A program made the translations under genes and the position numbers. Shown in pieces: positions 53,224-62,903 of a stretch of DNA of 64,000 nucleotides. Positions within the stretch are counted from its first letter, which is position 1. Each line of letters opens with the position of its first letter. Origin of the DNA: Actinacidiphila cocklensis (GTDB taxonomy: Bacteria; Actinomycetota; Actinomycetes; Streptomycetales; Streptomycetaceae); the NCBI RefSeq assembly GCF_907177275.1, contig NZ_CAJSLV010000042.1:1-64000 (forward strand), given 5' to 3'. Below the pieces are notes generated by a model. The model worked only from the letters and a program-made list of their open reading frames with translations, was not told where the DNA came from and searched no databases.

Positions 53224-54015
53224 ATGAAGTACACGACGACGCCCGACAGGACCCGCATCGCCTACCAGCTCCAAGGCCAAGGGGCGCCGCTGGTCCTGCT
53301 GGCGGGCCAGGCCAACAACCACCACTGGTGGGACCCGGTCCGCGCCGACTTCCACCCCGTCCGCAGCACCCTCACCCTCGACTACCGCGGCACCGGCGAC
53401 AGCGACAAGCCCGATACCCCCCACAGCACCGAGCTGTTCGCCCAGGACGTCATCGCGGTCCTCGACGACCTCCGCATCGACCGGGCCGCCATCTACGGCA
53501 CATCCATGGGCGGCCGTGTAGCCCAGCAACTCGCCGCCCGCCACCCGCACCGAGTCAGCGCCCTGATCCTCGGCTGCACCTCACCCGGCGGCCCACACAG
53601 CATCGAACGCGACAACGACGTCCGCCAGGCCCTGGCCCAGCCTCAACCCGAAGCCGCAAGACAAGCCCTGCTGGAGCTCATGTACACACCCCGCTGGCTC
53701 GCCGACCACCCCGGCCCGCACCACACCCTCGGCGACCCCCGCATGCCCGCCCACTCCCGGCGCCGCCACCTCGCAGCCAGCAGCCGGCACAACGCCTGGG
53801 ACCTCCTGCCCGGCATCAGCGCCCCCACCCTGGTCATCCACGGAACCGACGACCTGCTCAACCCCACCGCCAACGCCCCCCTGCTCGCCGACCGCATCCC
53901 CGACGCCCGACTCCACCTGATCCCCGGAGCCCGCCACGCCTACTTCGAGGAAGGCCGCACCCACGCCAGCCCCCTCGTCCTGGACTTCCTCACCACCACC
54001 TCGCACCAGCCGTAG
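53224..54015 (+). CDS. Alpha/beta hydrolase
   Basis: A 263-residue hydrolase of the esterase/lactonase fold, with GAGGGA ~9 bases before the ATG. The catalytic triad is visible: Ser in IYGTSMGGRVAQQ, Asp in VIHGTDDLLNPT and His in IPGARHAYFEE. The oxyanion strand PLVLLAGQANNHHWWDPV and LDYRGTGDSDKP complete the fold. Normal length. Substrate not predictable. It stands alone, divergent from the regulator gene at 52305-53069. Confidence 0.88.
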   Translation: MKYTTTPDRTRIAYQLQGQGAPLVLLAGQANNHHWWDPVRADFHPVRSTLTLDYRGTGDSDKPDTPHSTELFAQDVIAVLDDLRIDRAAIYGTSMGGRVAQQLAARHPHRVSALILGCTSPGGPHSIERDNDVRQALAQPQPEAARQALLELMYTPRWLADHPGPHHTLGDPRMPAHSRRRHLAASSRHNAWDLLPGISAPTLVIHGTDDLLNPTANAPLLADRIPDARLHLIPGARHAYFEEGRTHASPLVLDFLTTTSHQP

Positions 54016-54048
54016 AAGCGCCAGGGCCGCCCGCGCAGCCCGGCCCGC

Positions 54049-54190
54049 ATCGTGCGCGCGGCGACTGCCACACGGCCCGCGGCCTCGCCCGGCCCGCCAG
54101 CACCGAGCAGGCCCGCGCCGTTCTCGAGCGCGACGAGCCGCCCCGTGCCCCTCTTGCCGACCGGACCGGCCGCTGCGCATCGCGACGTAG
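54049..54190 (+). pseudogene. Relic of a DUF6233-like gene, C-terminus
   Basis: Immediately after the hydrolase gene the plus strand encodes ARGLARPASTEQARAVLERD and a decayed continuation. This corresponds to the end of the intact gene at 35048-35554; the CxxC motif is lost by frame changes. It has no start and no N-terminal part. Confidence 0.6.
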
Positions 54191-54412
54191 GCCCGCCAGG
54201 GGTTGCTGCTGCGGTTGCCTCTGAGGTTGCTTCTGGGGTTGCCTCAGCCCCTTCGCCGGCGGTGGGCGCATCCACCCTCTGAGCTGGACCAGAGCCTGTC
54301 CGGCAAGGGTGGAGCGAACGCCCGACAACTCCCCTATAGAACTGCTCAGCCCATACGGAGAACTCCCCACGGTCCCGGCGGCCGGCCACGGCCACGTGGG
54401 CTTCCAGCCGGT

Positions 54413-55177
54413 TCAGCGACGCGGCCGGCAGCCCGGCCGGTGCAGCGGAGTGCTGCCGGTCCCGCCACGTCGCACTTTCGCCTTCGCCTTAGGCACATCC
54501 CGCGCGAGCTCACCGACCCGCCGCTGGAGCTCCCGCAGCCACTCCAGCCGCTCCGGGAAGAGCACCAGCTGCTGCTCCTGGCCCTCCTGGCCGTCGTCGT
54601 CCGCTCCGGCCGGGTCGGCGAAGACCAGCTGCTCATACAGCGCCACGGCGGTCGCCTGGTCGGTCGGCAACGGCTTGCCCGCGGGTGCGGCGGGGGCCGG
54701 TCGGACGGGTCCGGCCGGGGTCCTTGAGGTCCGCAGGAGGGCCTGGAGGCTGATGCTGGTGGCCACCGCCCGGGCGTGGACGCTCAGCTGCGGCACGGCG
54801 TCCTCCCCCGCCTCGGTGCCGCTTGGCCGGGCGGGCAGCGGCGGGTGCCAGGTGGCGGTGTAGGCGGTGTGCCCGGGCGGCCGCGACCGGCGACCCGCCA
54901 CCGGGGTCGGGGTGATGTCGACGCAGTGCGCGCCGATCGCCGCGTCGGTGATCTGGTCGTCCAGGCCGGGTTCGGCGCGGCGGCCGCGCAACTCGCGGGC
55001 GATGCGCCGGCGGGCTTCGGCAAGCAGGTGCCGGCGGCGCCTCCATCTCCGCCTCGGACACCTCACCAGACAACCCCAGCAACCGCGCCCCGCGCCCGCT
55101 CCACTCCCCCGCCGGCATCCCGCCAACTCCAGGACGACCGGCAGCGGCACCTTTTGGTCCCGGCTGGTGTGTGCCAT
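54413..55177 (-). pseudogene. Hypothetical gene broken by frameshifts
   Basis: An opening MAHTSRDQKVPLPVVLELAG at 55177 is followed in a second frame by MPAGEWSGRGARLLGLSGEV. The sequence then returns to the first frame for LLAEARRRIARELRGRRAEP, DQITDAAIGAHCVDITPTPV and a C-terminal helix (ERLEWLRELQRRVGELARDV). Read across the shifts it makes one ~250-residue protein of unknown function with a helical C-terminus; as it stands it is broken. It resembles conserved hypotheticals that accompany plasmid genes in Streptomyces, but I cannot name a family. Confidence 0.5.
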
Positions 55178-55287
55178 GCACAGACACCGTGCCCAGTGAC
55201 ACGCTCGTCCGCCCAACCGGTGGGAAGCGCGCGCCGCGGGTAGGCGAGGCGATCGAGGCTGCGGCGCCGGACACGACGCCCGACACG

Positions 55288-56229
55288 TCATGCGAACCAG
55301 ATCATGCTGCCGATGCCGGCCACGAGGGAGTAGATCGCGAACGGGGTCAGCGTGCGGGTGGTGAACCAGCGGGACAAGAACCGCACGGCGGCGTACGCGC
55401 AGACGCCGGCGGTGAGGAAGCCCACGGCGACCTGGCCGTGGATGTGGTCGCCGGCCGATCCCGCCAGGGTGGGCAGTTTGAGGACGCCGGCCGCGAAGAT
55501 GACCGGGGTGGCCAGCAGGAACGAGAACTTCGCCGCGTCCTCGTGGTCCAGCCCGCGCAGCAGCCCGCCGACCATCGTGATGCCTGACCGGCTGATGCCC
55601 GCGAACAGCGCCAGCGTCTGGAACAGGCCGATGACCCCGGCCTCGCGGTAGCTGAGGGTATCCAGCCGGCGCTTCGGCGCGCGCGCCTGGATGTCGCCCT
55701 TGGTGGCCGCGCCCGGCCCGGCGCTCAAGGCCGGCTCGGGGGCAGCGGCGCGGGCCACGGCGCCGCGGCGGAGGCGTTCGCCGACGTACAAGATCACGCC
55801 GTTGACGGTCAGGAAGGCCGCGGCGACCTCCGGCTTGGCGAACAGCGTACGGAAGGTGTGCTCCAGGGCCAGGCCGGTCAGGCCGACCGGGATGGTGCCC
55901 ACGACCAGGAGCCAGGCGAGCCGTTCGGTGGACGTGGTCACTGTACGGGTGCGCAAGGTCGTGAACAGCGCCTTGATGATGGCCACCCAGTCCTTGCGGA
56001 AGTACGTCAGCAGGGCCAGGGCGGTCGCCACGTGCAGCGCGACGATGAACGCCAGGTACGGGGAGGAACCCGAATCCTTGCTGGCGTTCTCGGTCACCAG
56101 ATGCTGCCAGGAGCCGCCGATCCAGGCCGGCACCAGCACGGAATGGCCCAGGCTGGACACCGGGAACAGCTCCGTCACGCCCTGCAGGGCGCCGATAGTG
56201 ACCGCTTGGAGATAGGACAGATCAGACAC
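55288..56229 (-). CDS. uppP: Undecaprenyl-diphosphatase (UppP/BacA family)
   Basis: A 313-residue integral membrane enzyme that removes a phosphate from undecaprenyl diphosphate, recycling the cell-wall lipid carrier and giving bacitracin resistance. The catalytic motifs are close to consensus: GVTELFPVSSLGHSVL (E-x3-E-type and PVSSxGH) and FAGISRSGITMVGGLLRGL (SRSG). Multiple hydrophobic helices span the length. A ~25-residue Ala/Pro/Gly insert near 155-185 is unusual but lies in a loop. Probably an accessory copy. A 20-base dyad lies ~68 bases upstream of the start. Confidence 0.93.
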   Translation of the reverse strand: MSDLSYLQAVTIGALQGVTELFPVSSLGHSVLVPAWIGGSWQHLVTENASKDSGSSPYLAFIVALHVATALALLTYFRKDWVAIIKALFTTLRTRTVTTSTERLAWLLVVGTIPVGLTGLALEHTFRTLFAKPEVAAAFLTVNGVILYVGERLRRGAVARAAAPEPALSAGPGAATKGDIQARAPKRRLDTLSYREAGVIGLFQTLALFAGISRSGITMVGGLLRGLDHEDAAKFSFLLATPVIFAAGVLKLPTLAGSAGDHIHGQVAVGFLTAGVCAYAAVRFLSRWFTTRTLTPFAIYSLVAGIGSMIWFA

Positions 56230-56296
56230 TGGACGTCCTCAAGGGCAAGGGGTGGCAGGCGGAGTTGCCATGGGCGCGGTGACACAGAACCACTAG

Positions 56297-56316
56297 TGTC
56301 TACATCGCTGTAGACA
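56297..56316. promoter_or_regulatory. Perfect dyad upstream of uppP, likely operator
   Basis: TGTCTACATCGCTGTAGACA has 8-base arms (TGTCTACA/TGTAGACA) around TCGC. The TACA-N-TGTA core resembles operators of the BlaI/CopY family, although their spacer is usually shorter. Its place, ~68 bases before the uppP start, suits a repressor site. No such regulator is encoded in the window. Bases 56230-56486 otherwise hold no gene. Confidence 0.5.
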
Positions 56317-56486
56317 GTCCAGGTGAACGTAAGAGAGGGCAAGGAGGAAAGCAAGAGAGAGCGGGTGAATTCCCACCGAATGGCGCATGGCGGCCACATG
56401 GCCTCAGTCTCTGTGAGTAGCCCAGCCCCCACCCTGCGCACTCGTCAGGAAGCGGCACGCAGCAGGCCGTTCAGAGAGCGCCCTGG

Positions 56487-57932
56487 TCAGCGAGTACGGC
56501 GTGCAGGTCCTCGACAGCGGGGGGATCGATATGGACGGTGATGGCCGTCAGGGCGGCACGGCCTGCAGGCCAGCGGCCGACCGGAGCTGGTCAGCCGCCA
56601 CCGGGAGTGTCTAATAAACGGCGGATAGCTGGGTGCGTTCCACATCCTGCGCAGCGCGCCGCGCAGGCCGGGCTTCTCCCAGTAGTCCCGGCTCAACCGG
56701 CACACCCAGCAGTACGCCCCGTCCTCGGGCGGGATGGGGACAGGGGCGGTGGCTTCGTCGTCCATGGTGGGCAGCACGCTCAGGGGCCATCCGCAGTCCG
56801 GCGTCGCGCACAGCGCCTCTTCCAGCTCGTCTTCGTCGTCGTCCGGATCGTCGTCCCACATGCGCTGCATTGCGGCGTTGGCCGCTGCCCGCTCGACTTC
56901 CCCGCGCTGCCAGCGCTCGGCATCCCGCTGCTCCTGGCGCTCCCGGTAGGCCGCCGGTGTGTGGGCGTCGGTGAGCGCCTGGAGCAGCGGCTCGAACCCG
57001 GTGAGGTGCTGTGCGACGCGCCACCAGGCCGGTCCGTACGGTCCGTGCTGCTGCAACCGCTCCAGGGTGGTGAGCACCAGCGGCACCCGCTCGGTGAAAT
57101 CGAGGGTAGCCGTCGCTGCCGTCACGGTCGGCGCGTTCCTCGGCTGCCCAGCGCTCCCGGGACAGGTGGGCGACATCCCGCATCCGGTTGGCCAGCGCGC
57201 GGGGGCCGGCGCCGGTGAAGACCATGGCCAGCGGCGGCCAGCCGGGCAGGCCGGTATCGGGGTAGAGCGTCTCCCAGAACGGCACCTGGCCGGTTCCCGT
57301 CATGCGCGCCGTCCAGTCGCTTGGCTCCCCGGGGTCGTTGACGCTGCGCCGGTAGAACGCGACGTAGGAGGCGAGCTTGGCGGCGACGCGTGAGACCGGC
57401 TCGGTGCCGCGGTCGACCTCGAGCATCAGCAGAGGCAGCCCGTCGTCGGGGGCGCACAGGACCGCGTCGGCGCGGACGTTGCGCTTGCCCGTGCTGCTGA
57501 GCGGGTGCGGTACCTCGGTGCGCCAGGAGGTGATGCCGCCGATGCCGCCCCGGATGATGGCGATGATCGTGGCATTGACGGCCATCGCGTGCGGCGCCCC
57601 GCCGCGGCCGACGCCCCGGGCGCTGCCGCCCATCTGATCGGCATCGCGCTCCAGCAGCCGCCTGGCCGCGTCCAGGCCAGGATCCGTCAAATTCCACAGC
57701 TCTGCGACGCCTCCCCGGTCCGGTCCGGTGCCCCGAACCTCCCCGCCGGGCCTGCCGTGTCGCCCTCCGAACGCACCTGGCCCGCCGCCTGACACACCAG
57801 CAGCGCGTTGCGGATCACCTTGTTGTCCGACAGGCCGGGGCGCACCACGTGCATGACCTGGGTGGCGGTGGCCACCTTCAGCACCCCCAGCACGTCCTCC
57901 CGGTCCCGGACCGTCGACCGCGGCTTCGCCAT
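56487..57932 (-). pseudogene. Replication-relaxation gene broken by two frameshifts
   Basis: Three successive frames make up a relative of the intact gene at 30005-31294: STVRDREDVLGVLKVATATQ and SDNKVIRNALLVCQAAGQVR; then NVRADAVLCAPDDGLPLLML and PPLAMVFTGAGPRALANRM; then TLERLQQHGPYGPAWWRVAQ and a C-terminus with ALCATPDCGWPLS. Breaks fall near 57700 and 57110-57170. Similarity to the intact copy runs almost its whole length and into the 5' flank, so it is an old duplication or a second acquisition that decayed. Confidence 0.8.
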
Positions 57933-58087
57933 CTACTGCCTCCCCTACAAGTCATACATGGAGGCATTCCATGGTCGCCTGACACACTGACAGCCCGCCC
58001 GCAGCCCCTTCCCCGGGCCGTCGCAGCAGCAGCGGCCACGGCCGATTCATGGAGCGCGTGTTCGACCTGCGCGGTACCGGCTGAGCG

Positions 58088-58294
58088 ATGCGGGCGCTGA
58101 CCGCCAACGGGCAGCCCGCGCTCGCCGCCTACGCGCCACAGTCCGGCGGCGGGCATCGTGCGCACACCTTGCAGGTCCTCACCGTCACCGCGGGGCTGGT
58201 CGCGTGCAAGGTCGTGTTCGCCGACCCGCGCGTCTTCGACGTCTTCGGGCTGCCACGCGAGATTCCTCCGGGTGAATTCCGCCCGGGGCGATGA
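58088..58294 (+). pseudogene. C-terminal relic of an ECF sigma factor with SnoaL-like tail
   Basis: The frame encodes NGQPALAAYAPQSGGGHRAH, TLQVLTVTAGLVACKVVFAD and PRVFDVFGLPREIPPG, the typical end of actinobacterial ECF sigma factors that carry a SnoaL-like C-terminal domain. The sigma regions 2 and 4 are absent, and an in-frame stop precedes the ATG. The two following genes are of types that commonly accompany such sigma factors, so this is probably the remains of that operon's first gene. Confidence 0.6.
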
Positions 58295-58352
58295 GTCGGG
58301 GCGGTGCCGCCGGTACGTACCGGTGAGCACCCAACCGAAGGGAAACCCCCGC

Positions 58353-58919
58353 ATGAGCGTCATCGTCGTCGAATTGATCACCCTGGACGGGATCGTGTCC
58401 GACCCGGACGGGTCGCAAGGCACGCCGCTGGGCGGCTGGATGTTCCGGTACGGCGGGAAGGCGGTCGGCACGGAGGACAGATTCCGCCTCGGCCCCGCGC
58501 TGGACGAGGGCGTGCTGCTGCTCGGGCGCGTCACCTGGCAGCTGTTCGCGCGGATATGGCCCGGCCGACAGGATCCCTACGCCGCGCGCATGAACGCCGC
58601 GGCGAAGCTGGTCGCCTCCCGCACTCTGGCCCAGGCCGACACCTCGACCTGGGCCAACTCGAAGGTCCTGGACGACGACCTGGTCGACGCTGTCAGGCGC
58701 GAGCGGCGAGACGTGCTCGTCCTCGGGAGCCTCGGGATCGTGGACCGGCTGAGGAACGCGGACCTGGTCGACGAGTACCGGCTGCTGACCTTTCCCGCGG
58801 TCCTGGGAACCGGCCGCCGGCTCTTCCCCGCCAGCGGCCGGCCGGCGGACCTGGAGCTGCTGGATGTCGCGCACGTCGGTCCCGCCGTCCTCACCCGGTA
58901 CCGGAGGGCTGCCCGATGA
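58353..58919 (+). CDS. RibD C-terminal/dihydrofolate-reductase-like protein
   Basis: A 188-residue reductase-fold protein. The opening MSVIVVELITLDGIVSDPDG, a central GVLLLGRVTWQLFARIWPGR, LVASRTLAQADTSTWANSKV, DVLVLGSLGIVDRLRNADLV and the end RLFPASGRPADLELLDVAHV are the family's landmarks. It is expected to bind NADPH, though the substrate is unknown. The ATG overlap with the EthD-like gene (ATGA) indicates coupling. Upstream lies the sigma-factor relic. Confidence 0.85.
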   Translation: MSVIVVELITLDGIVSDPDGSQGTPLGGWMFRYGGKAVGTEDRFRLGPALDEGVLLLGRVTWQLFARIWPGRQDPYAARMNAAAKLVASRTLAQADTSTWANSKVLDDDLVDAVRRERRDVLVLGSLGIVDRLRNADLVDEYRLLTFPAVLGTGRRLFPASGRPADLELLDVAHVGPAVLTRYRRAAR

Positions 58920-59233
58920 CGGCACGCTTCGTCGCCCTGTACGAGACGCCCACGAACCCCGAGCGGTTCGAGCAGCACTACCGCGAGGTCCACATCCCGC
59001 TCGCGCGACGCCTGCCGGGGCTTCGCCGTTATACGGTCGGCCGGGACCTGGCCGCCACTGGCGGCGACTGCCCGTACTACATGGTCGCCGAGCTGGACTG
59101 GGACACGATGGACGAGTTGCGCGCCGCGTTCGCCTCACCCGAGGGGCTCGCGTGCGGCGCCGACGCCGCGCACCTGCGAGAACTCGCTCCCCTGCACACC
59201 ATGACCTTCACCGTGCACGACAGCGTGCTGTAG
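58916..59233 (+). CDS. EthD-like small protein
   Basis: A 105-residue single-domain protein of the EthD/dimeric alpha-beta barrel type. FVALYETPTNPERFEQHYRE and VHIPLARRLPGLRRYTVGRD are typical, and PYYMVAELDWDTMDELRAAF completes the ferredoxin-like fold. It starts within the stop of the reductase-like gene. EthD proteins are small and often accompany oxidoreductases; the biochemical role is unknown. The C-terminus HTMTFTVHDSVL is intact. Confidence 0.85.
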   Translation: MTARFVALYETPTNPERFEQHYREVHIPLARRLPGLRRYTVGRDLAATGGDCPYYMVAELDWDTMDELRAAFASPEGLACGADAAHLRELAPLHTMTFTVHDSVL

Positions 59234-59329
59234 GCGATCCCGGCAGGAGAACCCACCGGACGAGCGAGGCCGGCGCACCGAATAGGGCTACTGACAGTGA
59301 ACAGACAACCGGCCGTACGTGGGGAATTC

Positions 59330-59541
59330 CAACTGGCCGCTGTCACGGGCCGCCCGGCAGTTCCACGCCCGTGAGGGCAGCCTGCAGGCTGTTCCCCGCA
59401 AGGCGGTTGAGCAGCTGGCCGAGCCGGACGGACGGTCACTGAGGTGCGGCTGGGCACCTTCGTGGACAACGCCCGACGCCGGGCCGACAGCCTGAGCGCG
59501 GACCGGCGCGCGGAACTCGACGCGCTGGGAATGCGCTCGTA
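59330..59541 (+). pseudogene. Relic of an HA-domain helicase C-terminus, frameshifted
   Basis: AARQFHAREGSLQAVPRKAV in one frame, then a shift to LGTFVDNARRRADSLSADRR and AELDALGMRS with a stop. It matches the end of the HA-domain gene at 25541-26440 over ~70 codons. Nothing of the helicase core remains. It is followed by a strong hairpin. Confidence 0.75.
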
Positions 59542-59561
59542 GCAGCGGCGCAGCCAAGGGC

Positions 59562-59594
59562 CGGGCCCGGACCCCCCCGAGGGGTCCGGGCCCG
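59562..59594 (+). terminator. GC-rich hairpin after the HA-domain relic
   Basis: CGGGCCCGGACCCC (59562-59575) and GGGGTCCGGGCCCG (59581-59594) are perfect 14-base complements with a 5-base loop, 20 bases after the relic's stop. It is probably the terminator of the former helicase gene, and may now end the reductase-EthD transcript. Confidence 0.7.
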
Positions 59595-59770
59595 ACCCTT
59601 GTGCGCTGCTGTGGCTGCCCCGCTGACACGAGGTGGCCAACGGACCCGGCTGCTGACATCAGACCGCCACACGGGCGTACAGCGGCCTTCCCGGGACGCT
59701 TCCGGTCGTATCGTCGGACCAGCTCGTCTGCCGCATGTCCTGTCCCATTGGAGGGTGCACGCTCGACCGT

Positions 59771-62156
59771 CGTGACCAGCGAGGTGAAGAGTCAGGCTGC
59801 ACGGCTGGCGTCGTGGTTGGTCAACCCGACCTTGCATCTGCGGCAACCGCCATCCCTCGGCGCGGGCCGGACCTGGCGGTTCGACGACCCCGGCGCGCGC
59901 GGCAACCACACCGGCGGCTCCGGCACCTTCGCCATCATGGACAGCGCCAAGTACGGACCTGGCGTCAGCGAGGACACCTCCCTGGTCAGCCCGGCCTACG
60001 ACTTCAGCGGCGTGTCCGACCCTTTCATGTCCTTCGGCAGCTCCTACTGGGCCTACTCCGTCAACAGCACCGCGGACGTGGACCTCAGCCTCGACGGCGG
60101 AACGACCTGGCAGAACGTCAGCCGCTTCACGACCGTCAACCGCATCGGAGCACGCACCGAGATCGCGGACCTCGCGGCCGCCGCCGGCCACAGCGACGTC
60201 CGGATCCGCTTCCACTTCGCCGCCACCGCCGCCCACTACTGGCAGGTCGACGACGTCTTCGTCGGCAACCGGCCCTGCGCCCACGACGGGCGGCCTGGTG
60301 ATCGGCCAGGTCCTGGACAAGAACACCGGCGCGGGCGTCCCCGGCGCCTCGGTGGTGTCCGCCGACCGTGCGGGCGAGGGAGCCACCTCGGCCGCCACGC
60401 CCGACGACCCGGCGCTGGGAGACGGCTTCTACTGGTTCGTGTCCACCCTCACCGGCCCCCACCCGGTCAACGCCACGAAGCTGCTGTACGAGGGCTCGAC
60501 GGCCAAGCCGGACATCACCGCGGACAAGGTCACCACCGCCGACGTCGAGCTGGGCGCCGGCCGGCTGTCCGTCACCCCGTCCGGCATCGCCAAGACCGTC
60601 GCAGCAAGTCCGCCACCGGCACCGTGACCAACACCGGCACCGCCAAGGCGAGCCTGACACTGGGCGAGCGCGAAAAGGGCTTCACCCCGCAGGACCGGGC
60701 GGAGCAGCCGGCGGGCGCGGCGGTCCAGGACATCCCTGGCAGCTATTCGCCGGGCTTCCTGAACCCGGCCAAGGGCACGAAGGCCGCCACCGTGCCGGTG
60801 TCCTCGGCAGCCGAGCCGTGGGCCTCGATCGCCGACCTCCCGACCTCGCTGATGGACAACGCCGTCGCCGCCGGCGACGACGGCAAGGTCTACAGCGTGA
60901 CCGGTGCGACCAGCTCCGTCATCACCTCGGCGGGCTACGTCTACGATCCGACCACCCTCGCGTGGTCGCCGATCGCCGACTCCGGCACCCCGCGCGAGGC
61001 AGGACAGGCCGCGTTCGTGGACGGCAAGCTCCACCTCACGGGCGGCTGGGACGCCTCCCAGGGCACCGTCGCGTCGCTGCGGATCTACGACCCGAGGACC
61101 GGCTCCTGGAGCAGCGGCGCCCCCAACCCGCGGCCGCTGGCCGGAGCGGCCTCGGCCGTGATCGACGGCAAGTGGTACCTCATCGGCGGCTGCACCACCA
61201 GTTGCGGCACGAACACCGTCGAGGTCTACGACACCGACACCGACACCTGGAGCAGCGGCGCCGCCTACCCGCAGCCCATCTCCTGGCTGGGCTGCGGTGC
61301 GATCGACCGGGCCCTCTTCTGCGCCGGCGGCACCGCCGCCTCCACCAGCACCAAGGCCGCCTACACCTTCGACCCGTCGGCCGGCGCCTGGACGTCCCTG
61401 CCGGACATGCCCTTCGACCTGTGGGGGACCGGAGCGGTGGGCGCCAACGGCAAGCTCCTGCTCTCCGGCGGCATCACCGACAACTCGGTCACCCTCACCA
61501 ACAAGGGCGTCGCCTACGACCCGTCCACCGAGACCTGGAGCAACCTGCCCAACTCCAACAACGCCGTCTACCGCGGCGGCAGCGCCTGCGGCTTCTACAA
61601 GGTCGGCGGCTCGGTGAGCTCCTCCAGCCCGACCAGGAGCGCCGAACTGCTCCCCGGCTACGGCCAGTGCGGTACGTCGTCCGAAGCCTCCTGGCTGTCG
61701 GAGGACACCTCTGCGCTGACCCTCGCGCCGGGGGCGTCGAAGACGGTCACGGTCGACGCGTCAGGCCCGGAGATCGTCCAGCCCGGCACGTACACGGCGT
61801 GGCTCACGATCGCCCATGACACCCCGTACCAGATCGACCCGATCACCGTCGCCATGACCGTGAATCCGCCGAAGACCTGGGGAAAGATCAGCGGAACGGT
61901 CTCGGGCACCGACTGCACCGGCACCACCGCCGCCATCAGGAGCGCGACCGTCCAGCTCGACAGCTGGGCCGAGAGCGTCACCCTCAAGACCGACGCCGGC
62001 GGCGCGTACGCGATGTGGATGGACGTGCGCAACAACCCGCTCAGCCTCATCGTGGCGAAGGACGGCTGGGCGCCCAAGGGCGCCACCGTCAAACTGGCCA
62101 AGGGCGCCACGGTCAGCGAGGACTTCACCCTGAAGCCCGACCACAGCTGCCAGTAG
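59771..62156 (+). pseudogene. Kelch-repeat secreted protein gene, truncated and frameshifted
   Basis: The frame starts without a signal peptide, in the middle of what looks like a larger secreted protein. A jelly-roll part (FAIMDSAKYGPGVSEDTSLV, SLDGGTTWQNVSRFTTV, YWQVDDVFVGNRPCA) is followed, after a shift near 60290, by a carboxypeptidase-regulatory-like domain (GQVLDKNTGAGVPGASVVSA). A second shift near 60610 returns to the first frame. Then come Kelch units (TGGWDASQGTVASLRIYDP, WYLIGGCTTSCGTNTVEVYD), a TxxNTG-type beta domain and a last CarboxypepD_reg-like domain. Related proteins in Streptomyces have an N-terminal protease, absent here. Probably non-functional. Confidence 0.7.
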
Positions 62157-62903
62157 CCGGACCAGGCACCGAGGGCCGCGCCAGGCCCGCCCTCTTCCCC
62201 CGCGTGGGCATCCGAGTGGCACCGCCATCGCGCACCGCCGCCGCCCCGCGGGGGGCGAGGGACCGCAGGATTCCGCGACGCGTCCCCGCCGGACCATCCA
62301 GAGCGTCGCCGCGACCATCGCCCGAACTGCGGGAGCGGTGCGCGGACCGCGAGGATGAAACTCGTGGAGGCGATCGCCAAGGGTCAAACAGGCAAACGCC
62401 CAGCGATTCCGGGCCTACGCAAAATCGCGAAAGCGGCGACCACGAGGGCAGTCCCAGAAAGGCGCTCAAGAAAAGGCAATGGTGGTTGACGGCCGCTGTT
62501 GCAGCTCCGCTTCGTTGGGCTGCACGGAGAGCGCAACGGCAACGACAGTCCGCTCACTCACCGCGTGCCCGTGGGAGCTGGCGCGTGTGAGCGGCCACCG
62601 CTATGGCAGCCGGTCCACCGCATCTTGGCCAGAGAGCAGCGGCTTGGTTACCTCAGGCAGCAGACCGGCACGCGACTACAGCGCACGACGTGTCTATCAG
62701 CCTCCGAGCACGGCTGACGAACAACCGCTGCCACGAGGATGCCCACTCACATCCCCGATGCGCCATGAACCGTGCCGCCTCGACCCCGCAAGGGGCGCAG
62801 GGAGGGACCATGCTGTCGCTCGCCCGTTGGCGCGCGGGCGCGGCGGGGCTCACGACTGTCCCTGAATCCGCCGCCGCGACCGGTCCCGGCCTGCCGGCCG
62901 TTG
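62157..62903. other. Gene-poor stretch, no gene seen
   Basis: About 750 bases between the Kelch pseudogene and the metallo-hydrolase. Frames on both strands are short and lack family sequence or ribosome sites. A less GC-rich part at 62430-62500 may be decayed DNA. The repeat-poor sequence offers nothing further by eye. Confidence 0.4.
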
